5,363 nucleotides of DNA, taken from Singulisphaera sp. GP187. Lineage in GTDB: Bacteria > Pseudomonadota > Gammaproteobacteria > Burkholderiales > Burkholderiaceae_C. Where the stretch lies: NCBI GenBank assembly GCA_943327965.2, contig CALPYQ020000144.1:1-5363 (forward strand), given 5' to 3'. The notes below the pieces were generated by a model. That model saw nothing but the letters and a program-made list of their open reading frames with translations. It searched no databases and had not been told where the DNA came from. Of the stretch, positions 1-5,304 are shown in pieces (the stretch's first letter is position 1; each line of letters begins with the position of its first letter). A program made the position numbers and the translations under genes.

Positions 1-123
1 CAGCTCGGTGTTGGTTGAGTCAATCTCGGGCAATATCTCTACGCTAAACCCCGGCAAATGGGGCACAACAGCCTCCCAAATGTTTTCAGCCGGCCAGCGT
101 TGAGGCATTGCCTTGGAGTTCAT
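1..123 (-). CDS. birA: Biotin--[acetyl-CoA-carboxylase] ligase (BirA), N-terminal part, runs off the window
   Basis: Reading the minus strand from the ATG at 121-123 gives 41 open codons to the window edge. Residues 31-39 read EIDSTNTEL, the substrate-site signature at the start of the class I biotin-protein ligase catalytic domain. This enzyme makes biotinyl-AMP and transfers biotin to a lysine of carboxylase carrier proteins in the cytoplasm. Only about 30 residues precede the signature, so the N-terminal winged-helix repressor domain of E. coli BirA is absent. The enzyme is probably not a biotin-operon repressor. A GAGG Shine-Dalgarno at 133-136, formed partly by the stop codon of the SET gene, lies 9 nt from the ATG. 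This supports the start and suggests co-transcription and coupling with the upstream gene. A second in-frame ATG at codon 6 is a weaker alternative. The C-terminal part is outside the window. Confidence 0.85.
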   Translation of the reverse strand, partial: MNSKAMPQRWPAENIWEAVVPHLPGFSVEILPEIDSTNTEL

Positions 124-132
124 GGCTTGTCG

Positions 133-136
133 CCTC
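133..136 (-). promoter_or_regulatory. Ribosome binding site of birA overlapping the SET-gene stop codon
   Basis: On the minus strand the sequence TGAGG combines the TGA stop of the SET gene (135-137) with a GAGG Shine-Dalgarno, 9 nt before the birA ATG. Ribosomes finishing the SET gene would sit on the birA initiation site, which suggests translational coupling. Confidence 0.6.
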
Positions 137-758
137 AAGCTTTCTTTTTGGCCTCTTTGAGCTCTTTTTTCAGCTTCTTGATCTTCTTTTCAATCTTCTT
201 AATTTGGCTTGGAATTTTGGGTGTTGCTGGGCGACGCTTGGGCGCCAGCAATGTTTTGCGGCAATTGGGGCTGCCACACCAGCAGGGATATTCGGCCTTC
301 AGTTTGGGCGTGTAGGGCTCGTCAATGATCAGACCGTAGTCGTAATTCAGTTCTTCGCCAGCCTTGATGTTGCGAATGGCTTTGATGTAAATGCGGTCGT
401 TTTCTTCGTCCGCTTCACAGTTGGGGTTGCAACTGTGATTGATCCAGCGAGATGAGTTGCCGCCATGCAGCGCGTCAATGACTTTGTCCTCATTCACATG
501 GAAATAGAAGGTGTGATTGGGGTCAGACGGGTCGTGTGGGTGGCGGTCTTGGGCCTCTTCCCAGCTGATGACTTCACCCACGTATTCATAGATGGTTTCG
601 CCTTCTGCAAGGTCTTGCAAGGCAAAAACACCCTTGCCGTGGACGCCCGATCGGCGAACCTGCACACGACGACCCGAAGAAGCGGCTTGCGCCGTGGCCT
701 TAGACTTGGCTGCAGGCTTTGAAGTCGATTTTGTCGACAGGTTCGATTTTTTGACCAC
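135..758 (-). CDS. SET-domain protein lysine methyltransferase with zinc post-SET motif and Lys-rich tails
   Basis: This 207-residue protein is a probable S-adenosylmethionine-dependent lysine methyltransferase. A Lys/Ala/Ser-rich tail fills residues 1-30. The SET domain follows at about 31-143, with HGKG at 40-43 (SAM-binding loop), NHSCNPNC at 107-114 (pseudoknot core) and ELNYDYG at 136-142, where Y141 is the expected catalytic tyrosine. A post-SET CxCx4C cluster is at C159, C161 and C166. In DIM-5-type enzymes the fourth zinc ligand is the Cys of NHSC, here C110, so the site looks complete. Residues 183-206 form a short, very Lys-rich amphipathic coiled coil, suggesting contact with nucleic acid or an acidic partner. 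The start is GTG at 756-758: an in-frame TAA lies just upstream and the next possible start (GTG, codon 32) would cut into the SET domain. No good Shine-Dalgarno precedes it. It is divergent from topB and lies 11 bp upstream of birA. The substrate cannot be read from sequence; candidates are ribosomal, nucleoid or topoisomerase tails. Confidence 0.9.
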   Translation of the reverse strand: MVKKSNLSTKSTSKPAAKSKATAQAASSGRRVQVRRSGVHGKGVFALQDLAEGETIYEYVGEVISWEEAQDRHPHDPSDPNHTFYFHVNEDKVIDALHGGNSSRWINHSCNPNCEADEENDRIYIKAIRNIKAGEELNYDYGLIIDEPYTPKLKAEYPCWCGSPNCRKTLLAPKRRPATPKIPSQIKKIEKKIKKLKKELKEAKKKA

Positions 759-780
759 GGCGTTAAAAATTTGTTATGGT
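751..780 (+). promoter_or_regulatory. Sigma70-like promoter for topB
   Basis: TTGACC at 751-756 (-35, 5 of 6 consensus) and TATGGT at 775-780 (-10, 4 of 6) are separated by 18 bp. The predicted transcription start is about 786-788, some 75 nt before the topB ATG, so the alternating purine-pyrimidine tract would lie in the 5' leader. The -35 box overlaps the GTG start codon of the divergent SET gene (756-758), so polymerase here could compete with reading of that gene. For the opposite direction, TACAAT on the minus strand (851-856) is a possible -10 of the SET gene but has no convincing -35. Confidence 0.5.
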
Positions 781-786
781 GAAAAC

Positions 787-864
787 ATGTGGGCGCGCGT
801 GTGCGCGTGCCCGTGTGTGTACACGTGCGCATGCGCGCACGCGAGACCGGATTGTATGAGATGA
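787..864 (+). other. Possible 25-codon leader ORF overlapping the topB start
   Basis: An ATG at 787-789 opens a 25-codon frame through the GC/GT-rich tract, ending in a TGA at 862-864 that overlaps the topB ATG (861-863) as ATGA, the classic arrangement for translational coupling. GGTGA at 779-783 could act as a ribosome binding site, though the predicted -10 box overlaps it. The topB start itself has almost no Shine-Dalgarno. The peptide would have six cysteines, but its composition follows directly from the alternating repeat, so it may be an accident. No homologue is known to me. Confidence 0.2.
789..843. repeat. Alternating purine-pyrimidine tract, Z-DNA-prone
   Basis: Bases 793-810 (18 bp) and 812-843 (32 bp) alternate strictly purine and pyrimidine, mostly CG, TG and CA steps with a single TA step. 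They are separated only by CCC at 810-812. Such sequence readily flips to left-handed Z-DNA under negative supercoiling. It also contains small palindromes, including GCGCATGCGC and CACGTG. The tract sits between two divergently transcribed genes, where transcription builds negative supercoils, and inside the predicted topB leader. A regulatory role is inferred, not shown. Confidence 0.7.
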
Positions 865-3827
865 AAACATTGGTAATTGCAGAGAAGCCTTCGGTGGCTC
901 AGGATATCGTGCGTGCTTTGACGCCGATAGCAGGTAAATTTGAAAAACACGAGGACCACTTTGAGAGTGAAACCTATGTGGTGACCAGCGCCGTGGGCCA
1001 CTTGGTAGAAATTCAGGCGCCCGAGAAGTTTGACGTGAAACGCGGTAAGTGGAGCTTTGCCCATTTGCCCGTCATCCCGCCCTACTTTGACTTGAAGCCT
1101 GTCGATAAAACCAAAACCCGCCTCAACGCCGTGGTCAAACAGGCCAAGCGAAAAGACGTGGGGGCCTTGGTCAACGCCTGTGACGCGGGCCGCGAAGGTG
1201 AGCTGATCTTTCGTTTGATTGAACAATATGCGGGCACGCAAAAGGCCGGGCAGACCATTCCTTTGGGCAAGCCCGTGCAGCGCCTGTGGCTACAAAGCAT
1301 GACGCCCCAAGCCATTCGCGATGGTTTTGACAAGCTGCGCTCGAACCAGCAAATGCAAGGCTTGGCCGATGCCGCACGCAGCCGCTCTGAAGCCGACTGG
1401 CTAGTGGGCATCAATGGCACCCGTGCCATGACGGCCTTCAATTCTCGCGATGGCGGCTTCTTCTTAACCACGGTGGGCCGTGTGCAAACGCCTACGCTGG
1501 CGGTGGTGGTAGAGCGCGAAGAGCAAATTCGCAAATTCATCAGCCGCGACTATTGGGAAGTGCACGCGCAGTTTGATGCAGCGGCTGGAACGTATCCTGG
1601 CAAGTGGTTCAACACGGCGTGGAAAAAAGACACCGAAGACGCCGAGAAAAAAGCCGATCGTGTTTGGACTGCAGCAGAGGCCGATGCCATTGTGACGGCC
1701 GTTAAAGGTGCCAAAGCCACCGTCACAGAAGAGGCCAAGCCCACCACCCAGGCCAGCCCCCTGCTGTTTGATTTAACGTCTTTGCAACGCGAAGCCAACG
1801 GCAAGTTTGGCTTCTCTGCCAAAACGACCCTGTCGCTGGCGCAGTCCTTATATGAGCGCCACAAAGCCCTGACCTACCCGCGTACCGATTCACGCGCTTT
1901 GCCTGAAGACTACCTGCCGGTGGCCAAGGACACCTTCAACATGTTGGCGGACAGCGGCATGAAGCATTTGGCCCCCCATGCGCTGACAGCCCTCAACAAC
2001 GGCTATATCAAGCCTTCTAAGCGAATTTTTGACAACGCCAAGGTCAGCGATCACTTTGCGATCATTCCCACCTTGCAGGCCCCTTCTGGCCTGTCTGACG
2101 CGGAACAAAAGCTGTACGACCTGGTGGTCCGTCGCTTTATGGCCGTGTTTTTCCCCAGCGCCGAGTACATGGTGACCACCCGCATCAGCACGGCTGCAGG
2201 CCACAGCTTCAAAACCGAAGGCAAGGTCTTGGTCAAGCCCGGTTGGTTGGCCATTTATGGCAAAGAAGCGGCCAATGAGGTGGACGACGCCAAAGAGGGT
2301 GACAAAGGCCAAAACTTGGTGGCTGTGGCACCTGGCGAAAAAGTGGGCGTAGGCGAGGTGGAAAGCAAGCCCCTCAAAACACGCCCCCCTGCACGTTATT
2401 CAGAAGCCACTTTGCTGGGTGCCATGGAAGGCGCCGGCAAGATGGTGGACGACGATGAACTGCGCGAAGCCATGCAAGAAAAAGGCTTGGGCACACCCGC
2501 CACGCGCGCCGCCATCATTGAGGGCTTGATTAACGAAAAATACATTTTGCGCGATGGCCGCGAAATGATTCCCACCGCCAAAGCCTTCCAACTCATGACG
2601 CTGCTGCGAGGTTTGGGCGTTGAAGAATTGTCCAAGCCCGAACTCACGGGCGAATGGGAATACAAGCTCTCGCAAATGGAGCAAGGCAAACTCAGCCGCG
2701 AAGACTTCATGCAGCAAATTGCTGACATGACCGAGCACATTGTCAAGAAGGCCAAAGAGTATGACCGCGACACCATTCCCGGCGACTACGCGACTTTGAC
2801 GACACCTTGCCCCAACTGCGGCGGCATTGTGAAAGAGAACTACCGCCGCTATGCCTGCGTTGGCAAAGACGCTTCGGCTGACGATACCGCTGCAACCGGT
2901 TGTGGATTTTCTTTTGGCAAAACACCCGCTGGCCGAACGTTTGAGCAAACTGAGGTGGAGCAATTTTTGCGTGACAAAAAGATCGGCCCGCTGGAAGGCT
3001 TCCGCTCTAAAGCGGGTTGGCCCTTCACTTCTGAAATTGCATTGAAGTACAACGAAGAAGAGAAAAATTGGAAGCTTGAGTTTGACTTTGGCAACGACAA
3101 AAACAGCGAAGAGACTGGCGAAATTGTTGACTTCGCCAGCAGCGAGTCTTTGGGTGCGTGTCCCAAATGCGGCGCTGCGGTGCATGAGCACGGCAGCAAC
3201 TATATTTGTGAAAAAGCCGTACCCACTGAAGGCCAGCCCACGCCCACTTGCAATTTCAAGAGCGGCAAAATTGTCTTGCAACAAGTGGTGGAGCGCGAGC
3301 AAATTGCCAAGTTGCTCAGCACGGGCAAAACAGACTTGCTAGAAAAGTTTGTGAGCAATCGCACGCGCCGCGCCTTCAAAGCCTTCTTGTCTTGGAACGC
3401 CGAGGAAGACAAAGTGGTGTTTGAGTTTGAACCGCGCACCAGCAAGTTTCCGCCGCGCAAGACGCCTGCTAAATATGCAGCAGGCGATAACACAGCAGCT
3501 GGAAAAACCACAGGCAAGGCAGCTGCGAAAACCAAAGCCCCTGCCAAAAAAGCAGCGGCTAAGAAAACCGCAGCCGCTAAAACACCGCGCAAAGCCGCCG
3601 TTGGCAATCTCACACCCAGCGCCGACTTGGCTGCAGTCATTGGTACCGATAAAGTGGCGCGCACCGAGGTGGTGAAAAAGTTGTGGGACTACATCAAGGC
3701 GCAAGGCTTGCAAGACCCCACCAACAAACGCGCCATCAATGCCGATGCCAAACTCAAACCAGTGTTTGGCAAAGACCAAATCACGATGTTTGAATTGGCG
3801 GGATTGATTGGCAAGCACTTGAGTTAG
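861..3827 (+). CDS. topB: DNA topoisomerase III with two C-terminal Cys4 modules, H1-like linker and SWIB domain
   Basis: A 988-residue type IA topoisomerase that cuts and passes single DNA strands, relaxing negative supercoils and decatenating replication intermediates. The N-terminal Toprim domain (about 1-150) begins MKTLVIAEKPS, with E8, and has the acidic motif DAGREGE at 108-114; Gly in place of the second Asp is, from memory, usual in this branch. The catalytic tyrosine is Y339 in TYPRTDS. The core ends near 640. Two Toprim C-terminal-repeat modules follow, with likely zinc sites C650/C653/C666/C681 and C767/C770/C783/C797. Then come a Lys/Ala-rich linker (about 867-916) and a SWIB domain (917-988). 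E. coli TopB is about 650 residues, so roughly 340 are extra. ATG 861 is chosen because family proteins begin at this MKTLVIAEKPS. The in-frame GTG at 789 would add 24 residues encoded by the repeat tract. The Shine-Dalgarno is poor. No intact terminator follows; the IS starts 23 bp after the stop. Confidence 0.97.
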   Translation: MKTLVIAEKPSVAQDIVRALTPIAGKFEKHEDHFESETYVVTSAVGHLVEIQAPEKFDVKRGKWSFAHLPVIPPYFDLKPVDKTKTRLNAVVKQAKRKDVGALVNACDAGREGELIFRLIEQYAGTQKAGQTIPLGKPVQRLWLQSMTPQAIRDGFDKLRSNQQMQGLADAARSRSEADWLVGINGTRAMTAFNSRDGGFFLTTVGRVQTPTLAVVVEREEQIRKFISRDYWEVHAQFDAAAGTYPGKWFNTAWKKDTEDAEKKADRVWTAAEADAIVTAVKGAKATVTEEAKPTTQASPLLFDLTSLQREANGKFGFSAKTTLSLAQSLYERHKALTYPRTDSRALPEDYLPVAKDTFNMLADSGMKHLAPHALTALNNGYIKPSKRIFDNAKVSDHFAIIPTLQAPSGLSDAEQKLYDLVVRRFMAVFFPSAEYMVTTRISTAAGHSFKTEGKVLVKPGWLAIYGKEAANEVDDAKEGDKGQNLVAVAPGEKVGVGEVESKPLKTRPPARYSEATLLGAMEGAGKMVDDDELREAMQEKGLGTPATRAAIIEGLINEKYILRDGREMIPTAKAFQLMTLLRGLGVEELSKPELTGEWEYKLSQMEQGKLSREDFMQQIADMTEHIVKKAKEYDRDTIPGDYATLTTPCPNCGGIVKENYRRYACVGKDASADDTAATGCGFSFGKTPAGRTFEQTEVEQFLRDKKIGPLEGFRSKAGWPFTSEIALKYNEEEKNWKLEFDFGNDKNSEETGEIVDFASSESLGACPKCGAAVHEHGSNYICEKAVPTEGQPTPTCNFKSGKIVLQQVVEREQIAKLLSTGKTDLLEKFVSNRTRRAFKAFLSWNAEEDKVVFEFEPRTSKFPPRKTPAKYAAGDNTAAGKTTGKAAAKTKAPAKKAAAKKTAAAKTPRKAAVGNLTPSADLAAVIGTDKVARTEVVKKLWDYIKAQGLQDPTNKRAINADAKLKPVFGKDQITMFELAGLIGKHLS

Positions 3828-3850
3828 TCAAAAAAAAGCCCAGCCAGAAA
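3828..3850. other. Short spacer between topB and the insertion sequence, with A8-GCCC
   Basis: These 23 bp contain a run of eight A (3830-3837) followed by GCCC. This resembles the left arm of a bidirectional intrinsic terminator, but no matching right arm is present before the IS begins. Beyond the IS, GGG at 5308-5310 and seven T at 5315-5321 could be the other arm, with imperfect pairing between them. Confidence 0.3.
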
Positions 3851-3874
3851 TGAACTGACCCCATTAAGTTGGAC
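3851..3874 (+). repeat. Terminal inverted repeat at the transposase 3' end (right end, IRR)
   Basis: This 24-bp end matches the reverse complement of 5281-5304 at 19 of 24 positions: the outer TGAACTG, a central CCC and the inner AAGTTGGAC are shared. The mismatches are at repeat positions 8, 9 and 13-15. TG at the tip is typical of the IS3 family. Confidence 0.9.
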
Positions 3875-3889
3875 GGTTTAAGAAGTTGA

Positions 3890-4699
3890 TTAGGCCATAG
3901 AGGGCTGAGTTCTGTATTGCACAGGACTCAGCCCTTTTAATTTGGTCTTGATCCGATCGTTGTTGTAGTAGTGAATGTACTCCTTCAAGCCTTTCTCAAG
4001 CTCTTTCACACTTTCAAATTGGTTCAAGTAGAAGTACTCAGATTTGAGTGTGCCAAAGAAGCTTTCCATAGTCGCGTTGTCCAAACAATTGCCTTTTCTT
4101 GACATGCTCTGCGTCAAACCTCTTTCCGCAAGCTGGCGTTGGTACGAAGCCATCTGATAGTGCCATCCCTGATCTGAATGAAGCAGTGGCGCTTCGTCCC
4201 TGCCAAGTGTGCTCAACGCTTTCTTGAGCATCTCGCTGACCAGGGGCATCTTAGGATCCTCTTTTGTCTCATAGGCAACGACCTCCCCGTTGTACAGGTC
4301 CAGCACCGGCGAGAGATACAGCTTGTTGCCTCGAACATTGAACTCCGTGACATCCGTCACCCACTTGCTGTTTGGCCTGTCAGCGCAGAACTTTCGGTCT
4401 AAGATATTGGGAACATTAGCATTGAACTGGCCACGGTATGAGCGGTACTTCTTGGGGCGCACCAGCGACTTCAGGCCTTGCAGCTGCATCAGCCGTTGAA
4501 CCGCCTTGTGATTGACCTCGCAACCACTTCGGCACAACTCGGCCGTGATGCGTCGATAGCCATACCGCCCCTTATGCCGGTCGTAAATCTCACGAATGCG
4601 AACCTTCAAATCCTTATCTTTATCAACCCCTTGTTGCGCCTTGGCTTGGTAGTAGAAGGTGCTACGCGAAAGCTCAGCCACCTGGAGCAACGTGGCCAA
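3890..4699 (-). CDS. IS150-group transposase OrfB, DDE integrase catalytic part
   Basis: The catalytic half of the transposase, an RNase H-like rve/integrase fold resembling InsK of IS150. Counting from the TTG at 4697-4699 it is 269 residues. An HTH_21-type region lies at about 28-80 (RGRYGYRRI-like motif at 44-51). The catalytic domain has D116 (WVTDVTEF), D176 (LLHSDQGWH) and E212 (DNATMESFFG), with exactly 35 residues between the last two, so the D-D-(35)-E triad is intact. The frame is open further upstream, and the residues before the TTG (TQALIELRQQHPL) also resemble the InsK N-terminus. There is no ATG or GTG between the frameshift site and this TTG, so independent translation looks poor. 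The protein is most likely made as OrfAB. The ORF ends with TAA at 3890-3892, 16 bp from the inner edge of the repeat. Confidence 0.93.
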   Translation of the reverse strand: MATLLQVAELSRSTFYYQAKAQQGVDKDKDLKVRIREIYDRHKGRYGYRRITAELCRSGCEVNHKAVQRLMQLQGLKSLVRPKKYRSYRGQFNANVPNILDRKFCADRPNSKWVTDVTEFNVRGNKLYLSPVLDLYNGEVVAYETKEDPKMPLVSEMLKKALSTLGRDEAPLLHSDQGWHYQMASYQRQLAERGLTQSMSRKGNCLDNATMESFFGTLKSEYFYLNQFESVKELEKGLKEYIHYYNNDRIKTKLKGLSPVQYRTQPSMA

Positions 4700-5253
4700 T
4701 GGGTGCTGCTGCCTTAGTTCGATCAGGGCTTGCGTTTTGTCTGCGCAGCCTGCTGCTTGGCTCGAACTAAGGCATCCAACTTTTTTAGATAAGCCACCTC
4801 CGCTCGCAAGTACTCGTTTTCTCGCTGCAGCTCTTGCAGAGTTTTGGTCTCTGTTGGATTTTCGTCTAGTGGTTTAAGGGGTTCAGGAGACTTCATCTGT
4901 TTAGGACGCCCTCGAGACTTGGGGGCTAGTGCTGTGATACCGCCCTCATGGTACTTGCGCTGCCATGCTGAGACAACACCTCCACCACCGCGAAGATCAA
5001 ATAAGTGAATGGTCTGGTTAAATGACAGTTCTTCTCGCCACATGTGTTCAAGGACGCGAAGCTTAAATTCAGCACTGTAATGACTGAACTTCTTGGCTAA
5101 ACCCTCATCACCGTTTTGCCGATAAGAGCCCACCCAATGCCTTATCTGACCATGCGTCACACCGTACTTGGCAGCAAGCCCTCTGTAGCCACCACCGCCA
5201 GCTAAGTAATCTTGAACTACAGATTTTTTAAATTTCTCGTCGTACTTCGCCAT
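3890..5253 (-). CDS. OrfAB fusion transposase produced by programmed -1 frameshifting
   Basis: OrfA is read to the AAG at 4780-4782 (codon 158). A slip of -1 then resumes with GTT at 4778-4780 in the orfB frame, giving a predicted 454-residue protein. It joins the OrfA DNA-binding and zipper regions to the OrfB DDE domain, and is the active transposase in the IS3 family. The frame relationship, heptamer phase and downstream stem all agree with this reading, so orfA/orfB should not be called a broken gene. Confidence 0.88.
4705..4786 (-). promoter_or_regulatory. Programmed -1 ribosomal frameshift signal: A_AAA_AAG heptamer, 13-bp stem, possible pseudoknot
   Basis: On the minus strand the slippery heptamer A AAA AAG occupies 4786-4780, in the orfA phase. 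After a 5-nt spacer comes a perfect 13-bp inverted repeat: arm 1 at 4762-4774, arm 2 at 4710-4722, with a 39-nt loop that contains the orfA stop. Loop bases GCUGC (4745-4749) can pair with GCAGC (4705-4709), directly after arm 2. This would give an H-type pseudoknot with stem 2 of 5 bp. Spacer length and phase match known -1 frameshift stimulators. Confidence 0.85.
4723..5253 (-). CDS. IS150-group transposase OrfA (helix-turn-helix / leucine zipper)
   Basis: A 176-residue protein that binds the inverted repeats and provides the DNA-binding half of the OrfAB transposase. Two helix-turn-helix segments are seen at about residues 8-45 and 60-100, followed by a basic RGRPK stretch at 114-118 and a leucine-zipper-like coiled coil at about 138-163 (LQELQRENEYLR...). 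This is the InsJ layout, and the length is close to the roughly 173 residues of that family. ATG at 5251-5253 is chosen: GGGGTG lies a few bases upstream, while the earlier in-frame TTG (5284-5286) falls inside the terminal repeat. The zipper is followed by K157-K158, the codons of the slippery site. The TGA stop at 4723-4725 sits in the loop of the frameshift stem. Alone, OrfA of this group usually acts as a regulator. Confidence 0.93.
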   Translation of the reverse strand: MAKYDEKFKKSVVQDYLAGGGGYRGLAAKYGVTHGQIRHWVGSYRQNGDEGLAKKFSHYSAEFKLRVLEHMWREELSFNQTIHLFDLRGGGGVVSAWQRKYHEGGITALAPKSRGRPKQMKSPEPLKPLDENPTETKTLQELQRENEYLRAEVAYLKKLDALVRAKQQAAQTKRKP

Positions 5254-5280
5254 GAAAAACACCCCAAAGGTTGGATTGGT

Positions 5281-5304
5281 GTCCAACTTTTGGGGTGCAG
5301 TTCA
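5281..5304 (-). repeat. Terminal inverted repeat upstream of orfA (left end, IRL)
   Basis: Read on the minus strand it begins TGAACTGCACCCC and ends AAGTTGGAC, the typical IS150-group tip. It matches 3851-3874 at 19 of 24 positions. Its inner TTGGAC could act as a -35 box for orfA, but no good -10 follows at the right distance. Confidence 0.9.

Larger units (their letters stand above)
3851..5304 (-). mobile_element. IS3-family insertion sequence, IS150 group, complete (1454 bp)
   Basis: The element carries overlapping orfA and orfB on the minus strand, joined by a -1 frameshift signal and bounded by 24-bp imperfect inverted repeats that begin TGAACTG and end GTTGGAC. Both proteins look like the IS150 pair InsJ and InsK. 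The length fits the group's usual 1.4-1.5 kb. The DDE triad, the slippery heptamer and both ends are present, so the copy looks potentially active. No 3-4 bp target duplication is seen: the left flank ends AGAAA and the right flank begins CGAGG. It transposes by copy-out paste-in through a circular intermediate, as known for the family. It lies convergent with topB, with 62 bp between their stop codons. Confidence 0.93.

Noticed and set aside
108..455. Plus-strand open frames over the SET gene (58-315, 108-455, 465-722)
   Set aside because: They mirror the SET coding sequence; the Phe/Leu-rich stretch is the complement of its Lys-rich coiled coil. No ribosome binding sites or domains.
789..843. 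CRISPR-like or tandem-repeat array in the GC/GT tract
   Set aside because: There are no repeat-spacer units; it is a simple dinucleotide-type alternation.
789..860. N-terminal extension of TopB from the GTG at 789
   Set aside because: The extra 24 residues are translated purely from the alternating repeat, and the family begins at the MKTLVIAEKPS encoded from 861.
774..1241. 155-codon minus-strand frame across the topB start and intergenic region
   Set aside because: Antisense to the Toprim coding sequence, with no similarity I recognise and a C-terminus encoded by the repeat tract.
2400..3302. 300-codon open frame on the minus strand inside topB
   Set aside because: It is antisense to the Cys-module region of a clearly real gene, has no recognisable domain, and its low-complexity hydrophobic/Phe-rich composition follows from the complementary codon pattern.
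3890..5253. orfA/orfB as a frameshifted pseudogene
   Set aside because: The slippery heptamer in the right phase and the downstream 13-bp stem show programmed frameshifting, and the catalytic triad is intact.
5254..5286. Earlier TTG start for OrfA at 5284-5286
   Set aside because: It would place the start codon inside the terminal inverted repeat; ATG at 5251-5253 has a better upstream GGGGTG and matches the family length.
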